From the NCBI GenBank assembly GCA_964632795.1, contig CAZWEZ010000082.1:1-17057 (forward strand): a stretch of DNA of 17,057 nt, read 5' to 3'. Every line of letters begins with the position of its first letter. The stretch's first letter is position 1. A model generated the notes under the pieces. That model worked only from the letters and a program-made list of their open reading frames with translations. It was not told where the DNA came from and did not search any database. Origin of the DNA: CAZWEZ01 sp964632795 (lineage in GTDB: Bacteria; Pseudomonadota; Alphaproteobacteria; Rhodospirillales; 2-02-FULL-58-16). Made by a program: the position numbers and the translations under genes. Shown one piece after another: positions 8,114 to 16,050 of the stretch.

Positions 8114-11100
8114 ATGTCAACACTCGACCTCGCTCACGGCCTGACGTTCGAAGATCTCTACGACAACGACGGCCTGGCCCGCATCGACGCCCTATTCGTG
8201 GACCATCTCGGGACCGCCGACGGCGAACTCGGCGAACGGCTGGCGGCGGCCCGCGCCGCGCCCGGCGAGCTGGACAACAAGGCCACCGCCGACCTGATGC
8301 TCGACCTGGCGCCCCATCTCAACGGCTTCGTCGGTCTGCTGTTCGGCATCGGCGGCGAGCTCGACGCCGTCTCCGCCCGCCACCGGGAGCTGGCCGTCCT
8401 CGCCGAGTGCAAGCGCCAGTTCGTCCAGCGCCGCGCCTCCAAGGCCCACGACGCCGAGGCGGCGGCCGCCTTCGACGGCCCGGCCATGGAAGGGGAACTC
8501 GCCGAACTGCTGGGCGGACCCTTCGACCAGCTGGCCTTGGCGGCCAAGGTCATGTCCTGGATGGAGGACGCCGAGGCCAACGCCGAGGCCCTCGACCTGG
8601 CGACCCGCTACACGTGCTGGGCGCTGTTCACCGCCGAGGGTCAGGCGCGCCACCGCGACGACGTCCTGTTCCAGCGCCCCGGCAAGATCGACTTCGAGCA
8701 GCTGGTCGACTTCGCGACCATCGAGGAGGGCGGCATCGAGATGAAGCTCCAGCCCGACGGCCGCTATTACGCCCGCGAGGGGTTCCACCTGACCGACCAC
8801 GGCGTCGACCTGATCGGGGCACTGGACCAGGCCACCTACTGCGTCATCTGCCACCACCGGGGCCGCGACTACTGCCGCACCGGGATGCGCGACAAGAAGA
8901 CCGGCGAGTACGTGGTCAACCCGGTCGGCGTGACCCTGGAAGGCTGTCCGCTGGAGGAACGGGTCTCGGAGATGCACCAGGCGACCATCGACGGCAACAT
9001 CGTCGCCGCCCTGGCCATCGTCACCGTCGACAACCCGCTGGTGGCGATCACCGGGCACCGGATCTGCAACGATTGCATGAAGTCGTGCATCTACCAGAAG
9101 CAGGACCCGGTCAACATCCCCCAGGTCGAGACCCGGCTGGTCAAGGAGATCCTGGCCCTGCCCTGGGGGTTCGAGATCTACAGCCTGCTGACCCGTTGGG
9201 TGCCGCTCGACTTCGCCAAGCCCGTGCCCAAGGCGGCGACCGGCTACAAGGTGCTGGTCGTCGGCGGCGGGCCGGCCGGCTTCTCGCTGGCCCACTTCCT
9301 GCTCAACGAGGGCCATACGGTGGTGGTCGTCGACGGCCTCAAGATCGAGCCCCTGGCGCCCCAGCTGTGCGGCGTCGCCGCCGACGGCAGCCGCGTGGCG
9401 TTCCAGCCGGTCGAGGACGCCAGCACCCTGTTCGAACCCCTGGACGACCGCGTCCAGGCCGGCTTCGGCGGCGTTGCCGAGTACGGCATCACGGTCCGCT
9501 GGGACAAGAACTTCCTCAAGGTGGTCCGTCTGCTGGTCGAGCGCCGGCAACGGCTGTCCCTGCTCGGCGGGGTCCGTTTCGGTGGCGCGATCACCAAGGA
9601 ATCGGCCTTCGAGATGGGCTTCGACCACATCGCCCTGTGCATGGGCGCCGGCAAGCCGACCTTCCTGCCGATCCCCAACGGGCTGGCCCGCGGGGTCCGC
9701 CAGGCGTCGGACTTCCTGATGGCGCTGCAGCTCACCGGGGCGGCCAAGAAGGAATCGCTGGCCAACCTCCAGCTTCGGATGCCGGTGGTGGTGATCGGCG
9801 GCGGGCTGACCGCCATCGACACCGCGACCGAGGCGCTGGCCTACTACGTGCGCCAGGTGGAGAAGTTCCTGGTCCGTTACGACGCCCTGGTCGCCGACAA
9901 CGGCGAGGCGGCGGTGCGCGCCCCCTACACCGAGGAAGAGAAGATCATCGTCGACGAATTCATCGGCCACGCCCGGGCCATCGCCGCCGAGCGCGGGAAG
10001 GCGGCGGCCGAGAACCGCCAGCCGGTGTTCATCGACCTCCTCAACAGTTGGGGCGGGGCGACCATCGCCTATCGCCGGCGGATGACCGGCTCGCCCAGCT
10101 ACCAGCTCAACCACGAGGAGATCATCAAGGGCTTCGAACAGGGCATCCGCTTCGCCGAGCTGCTGGCCCCCAAGGCGGTCGACGTCGACGAGTACGGCCA
10201 CGTCGAGTCGATCCAACTGGTCCGCCAGATGATCGGCGAGGACGGCCGGCCCAAGCCGACCAACGAGGAGACCACGCTGCCCGCCCGCGCCCTGCTGATC
10301 GCCGCCGGGACCCAGCCCAACACCGTGCTGTGCCGTGAGCACCCCGGCTTCGCCGAGCTCGACGGCAAGTACTTCCAGGCGGTGGACGAGGACGGCAACC
10401 CGGTGAGCCCGAAGTGGACGGCCAAGCCCGAGGTCGCCCAGATCCTGATGGACCCGCGGCCCGACGGCCGCACCATGAGCTTCTTCGGCGACCTCCATCC
10501 GTCCTATGCCGGCAACGTGGTCAAGGCCCTGGCCAGCGCCAAGCAGGGCTATCCGGTGATCGAGAGGATGCTGGCCAAGATCGAGCCGACGCCGGTTTCA
10601 CCCGCCGACCTGAGCGCCCACGTCAACCACGGCCTGCGGGCGGTGGTCTCCGAGGTGATCCGCCTCACCGGCAACGTGATCGAGGTGGTGGTCCGGGCGC
10701 CGTTCGCCGCCAAGGCGTTCCAGCCGGGACAGTTCTTCCGCCTCCAGAACTACGAGGCCAACTCGCACCGGGTCAACGGCACCATCCTGGCCATGGAGGG
10801 GGTGGCCCTGACCGGCACCCAGATCGACGTCGAGGAGGGCCTGGTGTCGTTGATCATCCTCGACATGGGCGGCTCCTCGACGCTCGCCAGCTGGCTGGCG
10901 CCCGGCGAATCGGTGATCATGATGGGGCCGACCGGCGCCCCGACCGAGATCGAGCCCGACGAGACCGTGCTGCTGGCCGGCGGCGGACTGGGCAACGCGG
11001 TGCTGCTGCCGATCGCCCCGGCGATCCGGGCCAAGGGCTCCAAGGTGCTCTACTTCGCCGCCTACAAGGGGGTCGAGGACCGCTTCCACATCGACCTCAT

Positions 11101-11614
11101 CGAACGGGGCTCCGACGTCTTGGTGTGGTGCTGCGACGAGGCCCCCGGCTTCGAGCCCACCCGGCCCCGGGACAAGGCCTTCGTCGGCAACATCGTCCAG
11201 GCCATGAAGGCCTACGGCGACGGCGAGTTGGGCGAGATCGAGATTGAGCTGGGCGATGTCGACCGCATCGTCGCCATCGGCTCGGACATAATGATGAACG
11301 CCGTCGCCGAGGCCCGGCGCGGTCATCTCAAGGATTATTTCAAACCCGAAATGATCGGTGTGGCCAGCGTCAACGCCCCGATGCAGTGCATGATGAAGGA
11401 AATCTGCGCCCAGTGCCTGCAGGTCCACCGGGACCCGGAGAGCGGCGGCGAGAACGTGGTCTTCACCTGCTTCAACCAGGACCAGCCGCTGGACCTGGTC
11501 GATTTCAAGGCCCTGCGTCAGCGGCTGTGCCAGAACGCGGTCCCCGAGAAGCTGACCCGGCAGTGGATCGCCCGCTGCGGAGCCGAACTGCGCAAGACCC
11601 ACGCCCCCGTCTGA
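8114..11614 (+). CDS. Fused NfnB/GltD-like and NfnA/PyrK-like iron-sulfur flavoprotein
   Basis: This is a 1166-residue, probably cytoplasmic, multidomain oxidoreductase. Residues 1-240 are mostly helical with no family I recognise. Residues 241-330 are a GltD-type Fe-S region with C243, C246, C254, C278 (GCPLEERVSEMHQ), C318, C321 and C325 (ITGHRICNDCMKSC), enough for two [4Fe-4S] clusters. Residues 378-815 hold an FAD site GGGPAG (384-389) and a nucleotide site IGGGLTAID (561-569). Residues 838-1166 are PyrK-like: flavin segment PGQFFRLQN (871-879), NAD(P) loop LLAGGGLGNA (953-962), and a terminal cluster from C1092, C1098, C1101 and C1119 ending LDLVDFKALRQ. This order matches the two subunits of NfnAB/sulfide dehydrogenase in one chain. 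Electron transfer between NAD(P)H pools and a low-potential carrier is inferred; bifurcation is untested. AAAGG lies 10 nt before the ATG. Confidence 0.85.
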   Translation: MSTLDLAHGLTFEDLYDNDGLARIDALFVDHLGTADGELGERLAAARAAPGELDNKATADLMLDLAPHLNGFVGLLFGIGGELDAVSARHRELAVLAECKRQFVQRRASKAHDAEAAAAFDGPAMEGELAELLGGPFDQLALAAKVMSWMEDAEANAEALDLATRYTCWALFTAEGQARHRDDVLFQRPGKIDFEQLVDFATIEEGGIEMKLQPDGRYYAREGFHLTDHGVDLIGALDQATYCVICHHRGRDYCRTGMRDKKTGEYVVNPVGVTLEGCPLEERVSEMHQATIDGNIVAALAIVTVDNPLVAITGHRICNDCMKSCIYQKQDPVNIPQVETRLVKEILALPWGFEIYSLLTRWVPLDFAKPVPKAATGYKVLVVGGGPAGFSLAHFLLNEGHTVVVVDGLKIEPLAPQLCGVAADGSRVAFQPVEDASTLFEPLDDRVQAGFGGVAEYGITVRWDKNFLKVVRLLVERRQRLSLLGGVRFGGAITKESAFEMGFDHIALCMGAGKPTFLPIPNGLARGVRQASDFLMALQLTGAAKKESLANLQLRMPVVVIGGGLTAIDTATEALAYYVRQVEKFLVRYDALVADNGEAAVRAPYTEEEKIIVDEFIGHARAIAAERGKAAAENRQPVFIDLLNSWGGATIAYRRRMTGSPSYQLNHEEIIKGFEQGIRFAELLAPKAVDVDEYGHVESIQLVRQMIGEDGRPKPTNEETTLPARALLIAAGTQPNTVLCREHPGFAELDGKYFQAVDEDGNPVSPKWTAKPEVAQILMDPRPDGRTMSFFGDLHPSYAGNVVKALASAKQGYPVIERMLAKIEPTPVSPADLSAHVNHGLRAVVSEVIRLTGNVIEVVVRAPFAAKAFQPGQFFRLQNYEANSHRVNGTILAMEGVALTGTQIDVEEGLVSLIILDMGGSSTLASWLAPGESVIMMGPTGAPTEIEPDETVLLAGGGLGNAVLLPIAPAIRAKGSKVLYFAAYKGVEDRFHIDLIERGSDVLVWCCDEAPGFEPTRPRDKAFVGNIVQAMKAYGDGELGEIEIELGDVDRIVAIGSDIMMNAVAEARRGHLKDYFKPEMIGVASVNAPMQCMMKEICAQCLQVHRDPESGGENVVFTCFNQDQPLDLVDFKALRQRLCQNAVPEKLTRQWIARCGAELRKTHAPV

Positions 11615-11631
11615 TACAGGCCAATAGCACC

Positions 11632-12975
11632 ATGACCACCACCGAAGACCCCCTCGAGCTGCTCGCCGGCCTCCTCGCCAAAGCCAAGGCGGCCGGCGCC
11701 GAGGCCTGCGACGCGGTGCTCATCGAGGGCACCTCGCTGTCCCACAGCCAGCGCCTGGGCGTCCCGGAGCACCTGGAGCGCTCCGAGGACCGCGACCTCG
11801 GCCTGCGGGTGCTGATCGGCCGCCGCCAGGCCATGGTGTCGTCCAGCGACTTCTCCCAGGAGTCCCTCGACGGGCTGGCCGAGCGCGCGGTGGCGATGGC
11901 CAGGGTGGTCCCCGAGGACCCCTACTGCGGGCTCGCCGAGGCCGAGCTGCTGGCCGGCGAGCTTCCCCAGTTGGACATCTGCGAGGACGGCGAACCCGGG
12001 ACCGAGGTCCTGATCGAACGGGCGGCGCGGACCGAGGAGGCGGCGCGGGCGGTGGCCGGGGTCACCAACTCCGAAGGCGCCGAGGCGTCGTGGCGCCGAA
12101 GCACCTTCGCGGTCGTCGCCAGCAACGGCTTCGCCAAGCTCTACTCGGGCACCCGGCACGGCCTCGGGGTGTCGGTGCTGGCCGGCGAGGGGACCGCCAT
12201 GGAGAGCGATTACGACTCCGCCAGCGCGGTCCACGGCGCCGACCTGGCGAGCCCCGAGGAGGTCGGGCGTAAGGCCGGCGAGCGGGCGGTGCGGCGGCTG
12301 AATCCGCGAAAGGTCGCCTCGGCCCAGGTGCCGGTGGTCTACGATCCCCGGGTCGCCAACAGCCTGTTGCGCCACCTCTCGAGCGCCGTCAACGGCGCCG
12401 CCGTGGCCCGGGGGACCTCGTTCCTCAAGGACAAGCTGGGGCAACGGATCTTCCCGGTTTCGGTCCGCGTCCTCGACGACCCGCTGCGCCGGCGCGGGCT
12501 GCGCTCGCGGCCCTTCGACGGCGAGGGGGTGGCGGGGCGTCTCCTGGAGGTCATCGACAACGGGGTGCTGGGGAGCTGGATCACCGATTTGCGTTCGGCC
12601 CGCCAGTTGGGGACGACGACCACCGGTCACGGCTCGCGGGGCACCTCTTCGCCGCCGTCGCCTACCCCCACCAACCTTTACCTGGAACCGGGTCCTCTCT
12701 CGCCTTCGCAGCTGATCGCCGACATCGACGACGGCTTCTACGTCACCGAGTTGATCGGCTTCGGCGTCAGCGGGACCACCGGCGACTACAGCCGCGGCGC
12801 CGGCGGCCTGTGGATCGAGGGCGGCGAGTTGTCCTACCCAGTCAGCGAGGTCACCGTCGCCGGCAACCTGAACGACATGTTCGCCAACCTGACGCCGGCC
12901 GACGACCTGGAGTTCCGCTACGGCACCAACGCCCCGACGGTCCGCATCGAAGGCATGACGGTGGCCGGCAGTTAA
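11632..12975 (+). CDS. pmbA: TldE/PmbA family metalloprotease subunit
   Basis: The 447-residue protein has the PmbA (TldE) architecture: an N-terminal domain with LRVLIGRRQAMVSSSDFS (about 62-79) and a long C-terminal beta domain with GHGSRGTSSPPSPTPTNLYL (about 332-351) and the glycine-rich FGVSGTTGDYSRGAGGLWI. It lacks the HExxxH zinc motif, which belongs to the partner TldD, as expected for PmbA. TldD/TldE heterodimers degrade or process unfolded and modified peptides, for example microcin B17 maturation and CcdA turnover in E. coli. No tldD lies in the window. The gene follows the large flavoprotein by 17 nt, so co-transcription is likely. The ribosome site is weak. The 3' end is convergent with the DUF1127 gene, with 15 nt between the stops. 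Confidence 0.92.
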   Translation: MTTTEDPLELLAGLLAKAKAAGAEACDAVLIEGTSLSHSQRLGVPEHLERSEDRDLGLRVLIGRRQAMVSSSDFSQESLDGLAERAVAMARVVPEDPYCGLAEAELLAGELPQLDICEDGEPGTEVLIERAARTEEAARAVAGVTNSEGAEASWRRSTFAVVASNGFAKLYSGTRHGLGVSVLAGEGTAMESDYDSASAVHGADLASPEEVGRKAGERAVRRLNPRKVASAQVPVVYDPRVANSLLRHLSSAVNGAAVARGTSFLKDKLGQRIFPVSVRVLDDPLRRRGLRSRPFDGEGVAGRLLEVIDNGVLGSWITDLRSARQLGTTTTGHGSRGTSSPPSPTPTNLYLEPGPLSPSQLIADIDDGFYVTELIGFGVSGTTGDYSRGAGGLWIEGGELSYPVSEVTVAGNLNDMFANLTPADDLEFRYGTNAPTVRIEGMTVAGS

Positions 12976-12990
12976 ATGGTGACTGTTATC

Positions 12991-13290
12991 CTACCAGCGG
13001 CGGCGGAGTTCGCGGGTCGGGCCGAACAGGATATCGTGGTCGGACGGAAACAGGACCGATTTGGCGGAGATCGATTCGCCCTCGACGTGGGCCATGCCGA
13101 TGTCCCTCAACATCCTCGGGGACAGGCCGGCGAGTTCTTTCCGGTTGCGGCGCGCCTCGCGCCGGGTCCTGAACCAGCCGCCCAGGCCCATGCAGGCGAG
13201 CCTGAACGCGGCGGCCAGGCGGTCGCTCCAGGCGACGGCCGGAACCGGCCGGGCGATGACGGTGTGGGAGCAGGTTTGTGCGAAGGCCAT
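12991..13290 (-). CDS. DUF1127 domain protein
   Basis: The 99-residue protein carries a DUF1127 domain around residues 36-68: WFRTRREARRNRKELAGLSP followed by RMLRDIGM, i.e. the arginine-rich helix and the L-x-D-I-G-M turn. Small DUF1127 proteins in alphaproteobacteria bind RNA or nucleic acid in some studied cases and affect small-RNA and phosphate or stress responses; that role here is inferred. It has about 35 residues before the domain and 30 after it, longer than the common 45-70-residue forms. The start at 13290 is preferred over one 24 codons upstream because the extension lacks homology and GAGAGG lies just before. It is transcribed opposite to both flanking genes. Confidence 0.82.
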   Translation of the reverse strand: MAFAQTCSHTVIARPVPAVAWSDRLAAAFRLACMGLGGWFRTRREARRNRKELAGLSPRMLRDIGMAHVEGESISAKSVLFPSDHDILFGPTRELRRRW

Positions 13291-13519
13291 GGTTTTCTTT
13301 TTCCTCTCGAATAGCCCGGGCGTTTGGAGCCAGGTGCTTCCGTGCGCTGACGTTGGTGTCAAGATGGGTTCGCGTTAACCATTTGTCTAACGAATTGATA
13401 TCGTGTGTAAGATCGAAAAACCCGATTGAACCCCGGCGCCGCCGCCGATCCCCCGCAAGCGTTGGAGCGCGCCGCGCCGCGTGCTATGGTTCGCCGAATC
13501 CAAATAGGGTTTACAGCCA
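13291..13519. other. Divergent intergenic region between DUF1127 gene and msbA
   Basis: This 229-base gap has no convincing gene. Its middle (about 13373-13420) is AT-rich against the GC-rich background and includes GATATC and TTAAC-containing words, suggesting control sequences for the divergently transcribed neighbours. On the plus strand TTGGAG and TATGGT form a promoter candidate (listed separately). A minus-strand TTGACA at 13362-13357 lacks a good -10 partner. Confidence 0.5.
13462..13490 (+). promoter_or_regulatory. Candidate promoter for the msbA operon
   Basis: TTGGAG (13462-13467) and TATGGT (13485-13490) are separated by 17 nt. The GCTATGGT context resembles common alphaproteobacterial -10 boxes. 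A start near 13497 would give a leader of about 23 nt before the TTG start codon of the ABC exporter. The -35 match is partial. Confidence 0.42.
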
Positions 13520-15325
13520 TTGACCGACAGCAACGGTTCCGACCGCCCACGCCACAAATCGAGCGCCGTCCTGTTGCGCCGCCTGCTCAGCGAGAACGTC
13601 CGCCCCTATGCCGGGGTGATGGCGCTGGCCATGGTCTGCATGGCGGTGATGGCCGGGGCCACGGCGCTCACCGCGTGGCTGATGAAGCCGGTGGTCAACG
13701 AGGTCTTCATCGACCACGACCTCGACATCCTGTGGCTGATCGGCGGCGCCGTGCTGGCCACCTTCGCGGTCAAGGGGGTGGCCAACTACGCCCAGGCGAC
13801 GTTGATGAACTACGCCGGCATGCACATCATCGCCGACAACCAGAACCGCCTCTACGGCCATTTGTCGCGGATGGACCTGGGCTTCTTCCACGACAACCCG
13901 ACAGGAAGCCTGATCTCGCGCTTCACCATCGACATCAACGCCATGCGGGCCGCGGTATCCAACGTCCTGACCGGCTTCGGCAAGGACCTCTTGACGCTGC
14001 TCGGGCTGATCGGCGTGATGTTCTTCCAGGACTGGCAACTGGCCGCCATGTCGTTAATCGTCTTCCCGCTCGCCGTCATCCCCATCGTCCGCTTGGGGCG
14101 GCGGATACGCCGGGTGTCGGCCAACACCCAGGAGGAGATGGGCCTGTTCACCACCCTGCTGGAGCAGACCTTCCAGGGCATCCGGGTGGTCAAGGCCTAT
14201 TCGATGGAGGAATACGAACAGGGCCGGGTGGGGCGGATCATCGACAGGGTCTTCACGTTGACGTTCCGCTCGGCGCGGGTGCGGGCGCTGTCGAGCCCGA
14301 TCATGGAGACCCTGGGCGGGGTCGCGGTGGCCACCGTCATCGTCTACGGCGGCTACCGGGTGATCGGCGGGGGGATGGACGCCGGTTCGTTCTTCTCCTT
14401 CATCGCCGCCCTGCTGATGGCCTATGAGCCGATGAAGCGGCTGGCCAACCTCAACGCCAGCCTCCAGGAGGGCCTGGCCGCCGCCCAGCGGCTGTTCGAC
14501 CTGCTCGATGTCGAGCCGGGCATCGTCGAGAAGCCCGACGCCCGCCACCTGGCCGTCGAGCGTGGCGAGGTCCGCTTCGAGGGGGTGCGCTTCGAGTACG
14601 TCCCCGGCCGCCCGGCGCTCCACGACGTCACCCTGAGCGTGCCGGCCGGCGCCACGGTGGCCCTGGTCGGGCCGTCGGGGGCCGGCAAGTCGACCGTCCT
14701 CAACCTGATTCCGCGCTTCTACGACGTCGATTCGGGGCGGGTGTCGATCGACGGCGCCGACGTCCGCGAGGTCACCTTCGCCTCGCTGTACGCCGCCATC
14801 GCCCTGGTCAGCCAGGAGATCACCCTGTTCGACGACACGGTGCGCGCCAACATCGCTTACGGCCGGGTCGGGGCGACCGAGGACGAGGTGATCGAGGCCG
14901 CCCGCCACGCCGCCGCCGACGACTTCATCCGCCAGTTGCCCAAGGGCTACGACACCATGGTCGGCGAACAGGGGGTCAGGCTGTCGGGCGGCCAGCGCCA
15001 GCGCCTGGCCATCGCCCGCGCCATGCTCAAGAACGCGCCGATCCTGCTGCTCGACGAGGCGACCTCGTCGCTGGACAGCGAATCCGAACGCCAGGTCCAG
15101 GCGGCGCTCCACGAGCTGATGCGCGGGCGCACCACCCTGGTCATCGCCCACCGCCTGTCGACCGTGGCCGATGCCGACCTGATCTACGTCATCGAGGAGG
15201 GCCGGGTCGCCGAATCGGGCAGCCACGGCGAACTGCTGGCCCGGGGCGGCACCTACGCCCGCCTCCACGCCCTGCAGTTCGCCGAGGACAAGCCGCCCCC
15301 GGAAACCGCCCGGACCGTCCACTGA
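13520..15325 (+). CDS. msbA: MsbA-like lipid A/lipid-exporting ABC transporter
   Basis: This 601-residue half-transporter has an N-terminal exporter membrane domain (about 30-310, six helices, with the DLGFFHDNPTG segment at 119-129) and a C-terminal ATPase domain. ATPase motifs are Walker A GPSGAGKST (384-392), Q-loop Q432, signature LSGGQ (488-492), Walker B ILLLDE (508-513) and H-loop H544. It would work as a homodimer in the inner membrane to flip lipid-linked substrates. MsbA function is supported by the downstream acyltransferase and waaA, but sequence alone cannot separate MsbA from related multidrug exporters. The start is a TTG at 13520: no ATG or GTG fits upstream in frame, and an AGGG lies about 10 nt ahead. 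The next gene starts 29 nt downstream. Confidence 0.88.
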   Translation: MTDSNGSDRPRHKSSAVLLRRLLSENVRPYAGVMALAMVCMAVMAGATALTAWLMKPVVNEVFIDHDLDILWLIGGAVLATFAVKGVANYAQATLMNYAGMHIIADNQNRLYGHLSRMDLGFFHDNPTGSLISRFTIDINAMRAAVSNVLTGFGKDLLTLLGLIGVMFFQDWQLAAMSLIVFPLAVIPIVRLGRRIRRVSANTQEEMGLFTTLLEQTFQGIRVVKAYSMEEYEQGRVGRIIDRVFTLTFRSARVRALSSPIMETLGGVAVATVIVYGGYRVIGGGMDAGSFFSFIAALLMAYEPMKRLANLNASLQEGLAAAQRLFDLLDVEPGIVEKPDARHLAVERGEVRFEGVRFEYVPGRPALHDVTLSVPAGATVALVGPSGAGKSTVLNLIPRFYDVDSGRVSIDGADVREVTFASLYAAIALVSQEITLFDDTVRANIAYGRVGATEDEVIEAARHAAADDFIRQLPKGYDTMVGEQGVRLSGGQRQRLAIARAMLKNAPILLLDEATSSLDSESERQVQAALHELMRGRTTLVIAHRLSTVADADLIYVIEEGRVAESGSHGELLARGGTYARLHALQFAEDKPPPETARTVH

Positions 15326-15354
15326 ACGGTCATACCAAGGAGCGGAGCGCAACA

Positions 15355-16050
15355 GTGCCGCCCGTCAAAAAATTCCTCGCCAACGACACGGTGCGCCGGG
15401 TGCTGTGCTGGCTGGGCTCGCTCTACATCCGCCTGATCTTCGCCAGCGGGCGGTGGACCGTGACCGGCGGCGAGACGCCCCGCCAACTGTGGGCTCGGGG
15501 CGAGCCCTTCATCCTCTGCTTCTGGCACGCCCGGCTGTTGATGATGCCCTACTGCTGGGACCGCGCAACCCCCATCCACATGCTGATCTCCGAACACCGG
15601 GACGGCCAGATCATCGCCCGCACCGTGGGCCATTTCGGAATCGACACCGTCGCCGGGTCGAGCACCCGGGGCGGCGCCTCGGCCTTGCGGGCCATGCTCA
15701 AGGCGCTCAAGGCCGGGCGCTGCGTGGGCATCACGCCCGACGGCCCGCGCGGGCCCCGGATGCGGGCCAGCGACGGCGTGGTCACCGTCGCCCGGCTGTC
15801 CGGGGTGCCGATCCTGCCCGCCACCTACGCCGTCTCGCGGTACCGCCTGCTGGCGACCTGGGACCGGTTCCTGATCGCCTGGCCGTTCGCCCGCGGGTCG
15901 ATCGTCTGGGGACAGCCGATCCGGGTGCCGCGGGACGCCGACGAGGCGGCCATCGAAGCGGCGCGGCGGCGCGTCGAGGCAACCCTCAACGCGATCACCG
16001 CCGAGGCCGACGCGGCGTGCGGCCTGCCCCCCGTCGAGGCGGCGTCGTGA
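15355..16050 (+). CDS. DUF374 lysophospholipid acyltransferase family protein
   Basis: The 231-residue protein belongs to the DUF374 branch of lysophospholipid/LPS acyltransferases. Diagnostic segments are CFWHARLLMMPY (55-66, with the histidine H58), LISEHRDGQIIARTVGHFG (78-95), GSSTRGGASALRAML (101-115) and the acidic-glycine motif TPDGPRGPRM (127-136). These enzymes acylate lipids at the cytoplasmic membrane, and a role in lipid A or phospholipid remodelling is inferred from flanking msbA and waaA. The GTG start is preferred because GGAG lies 7 nt upstream and the protein begins at the expected N-terminus. It ends with TGATG, sharing one base with the waaA start, which indicates coupling. 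No N-terminal signal peptide is obvious, but a short hydrophobic helix is near 15-30. Confidence 0.86.
   Translation: MPPVKKFLANDTVRRVLCWLGSLYIRLIFASGRWTVTGGETPRQLWARGEPFILCFWHARLLMMPYCWDRATPIHMLISEHRDGQIIARTVGHFGIDTVAGSSTRGGASALRAMLKALKAGRCVGITPDGPRGPRMRASDGVVTVARLSGVPILPATYAVSRYRLLATWDRFLIAWPFARGSIVWGQPIRVPRDADEAAIEAARRRVEATLNAITAEADAACGLPPVEAAS

Noticed and set aside
8192..10498. A 768-codon open frame on the minus strand inside the large flavoprotein gene
   Set aside because: It lies wholly antisense to a gene with clear domain motifs, and its product is low-complexity sequence typical of GC-rich shadow frames, with no recognisable domain.
13357..13362. Perfect TTGACA on the minus strand ahead of the DUF1127 gene
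   Set aside because: No acceptable -10 box lies 16-18 nt downstream, so it is not called as a promoter.
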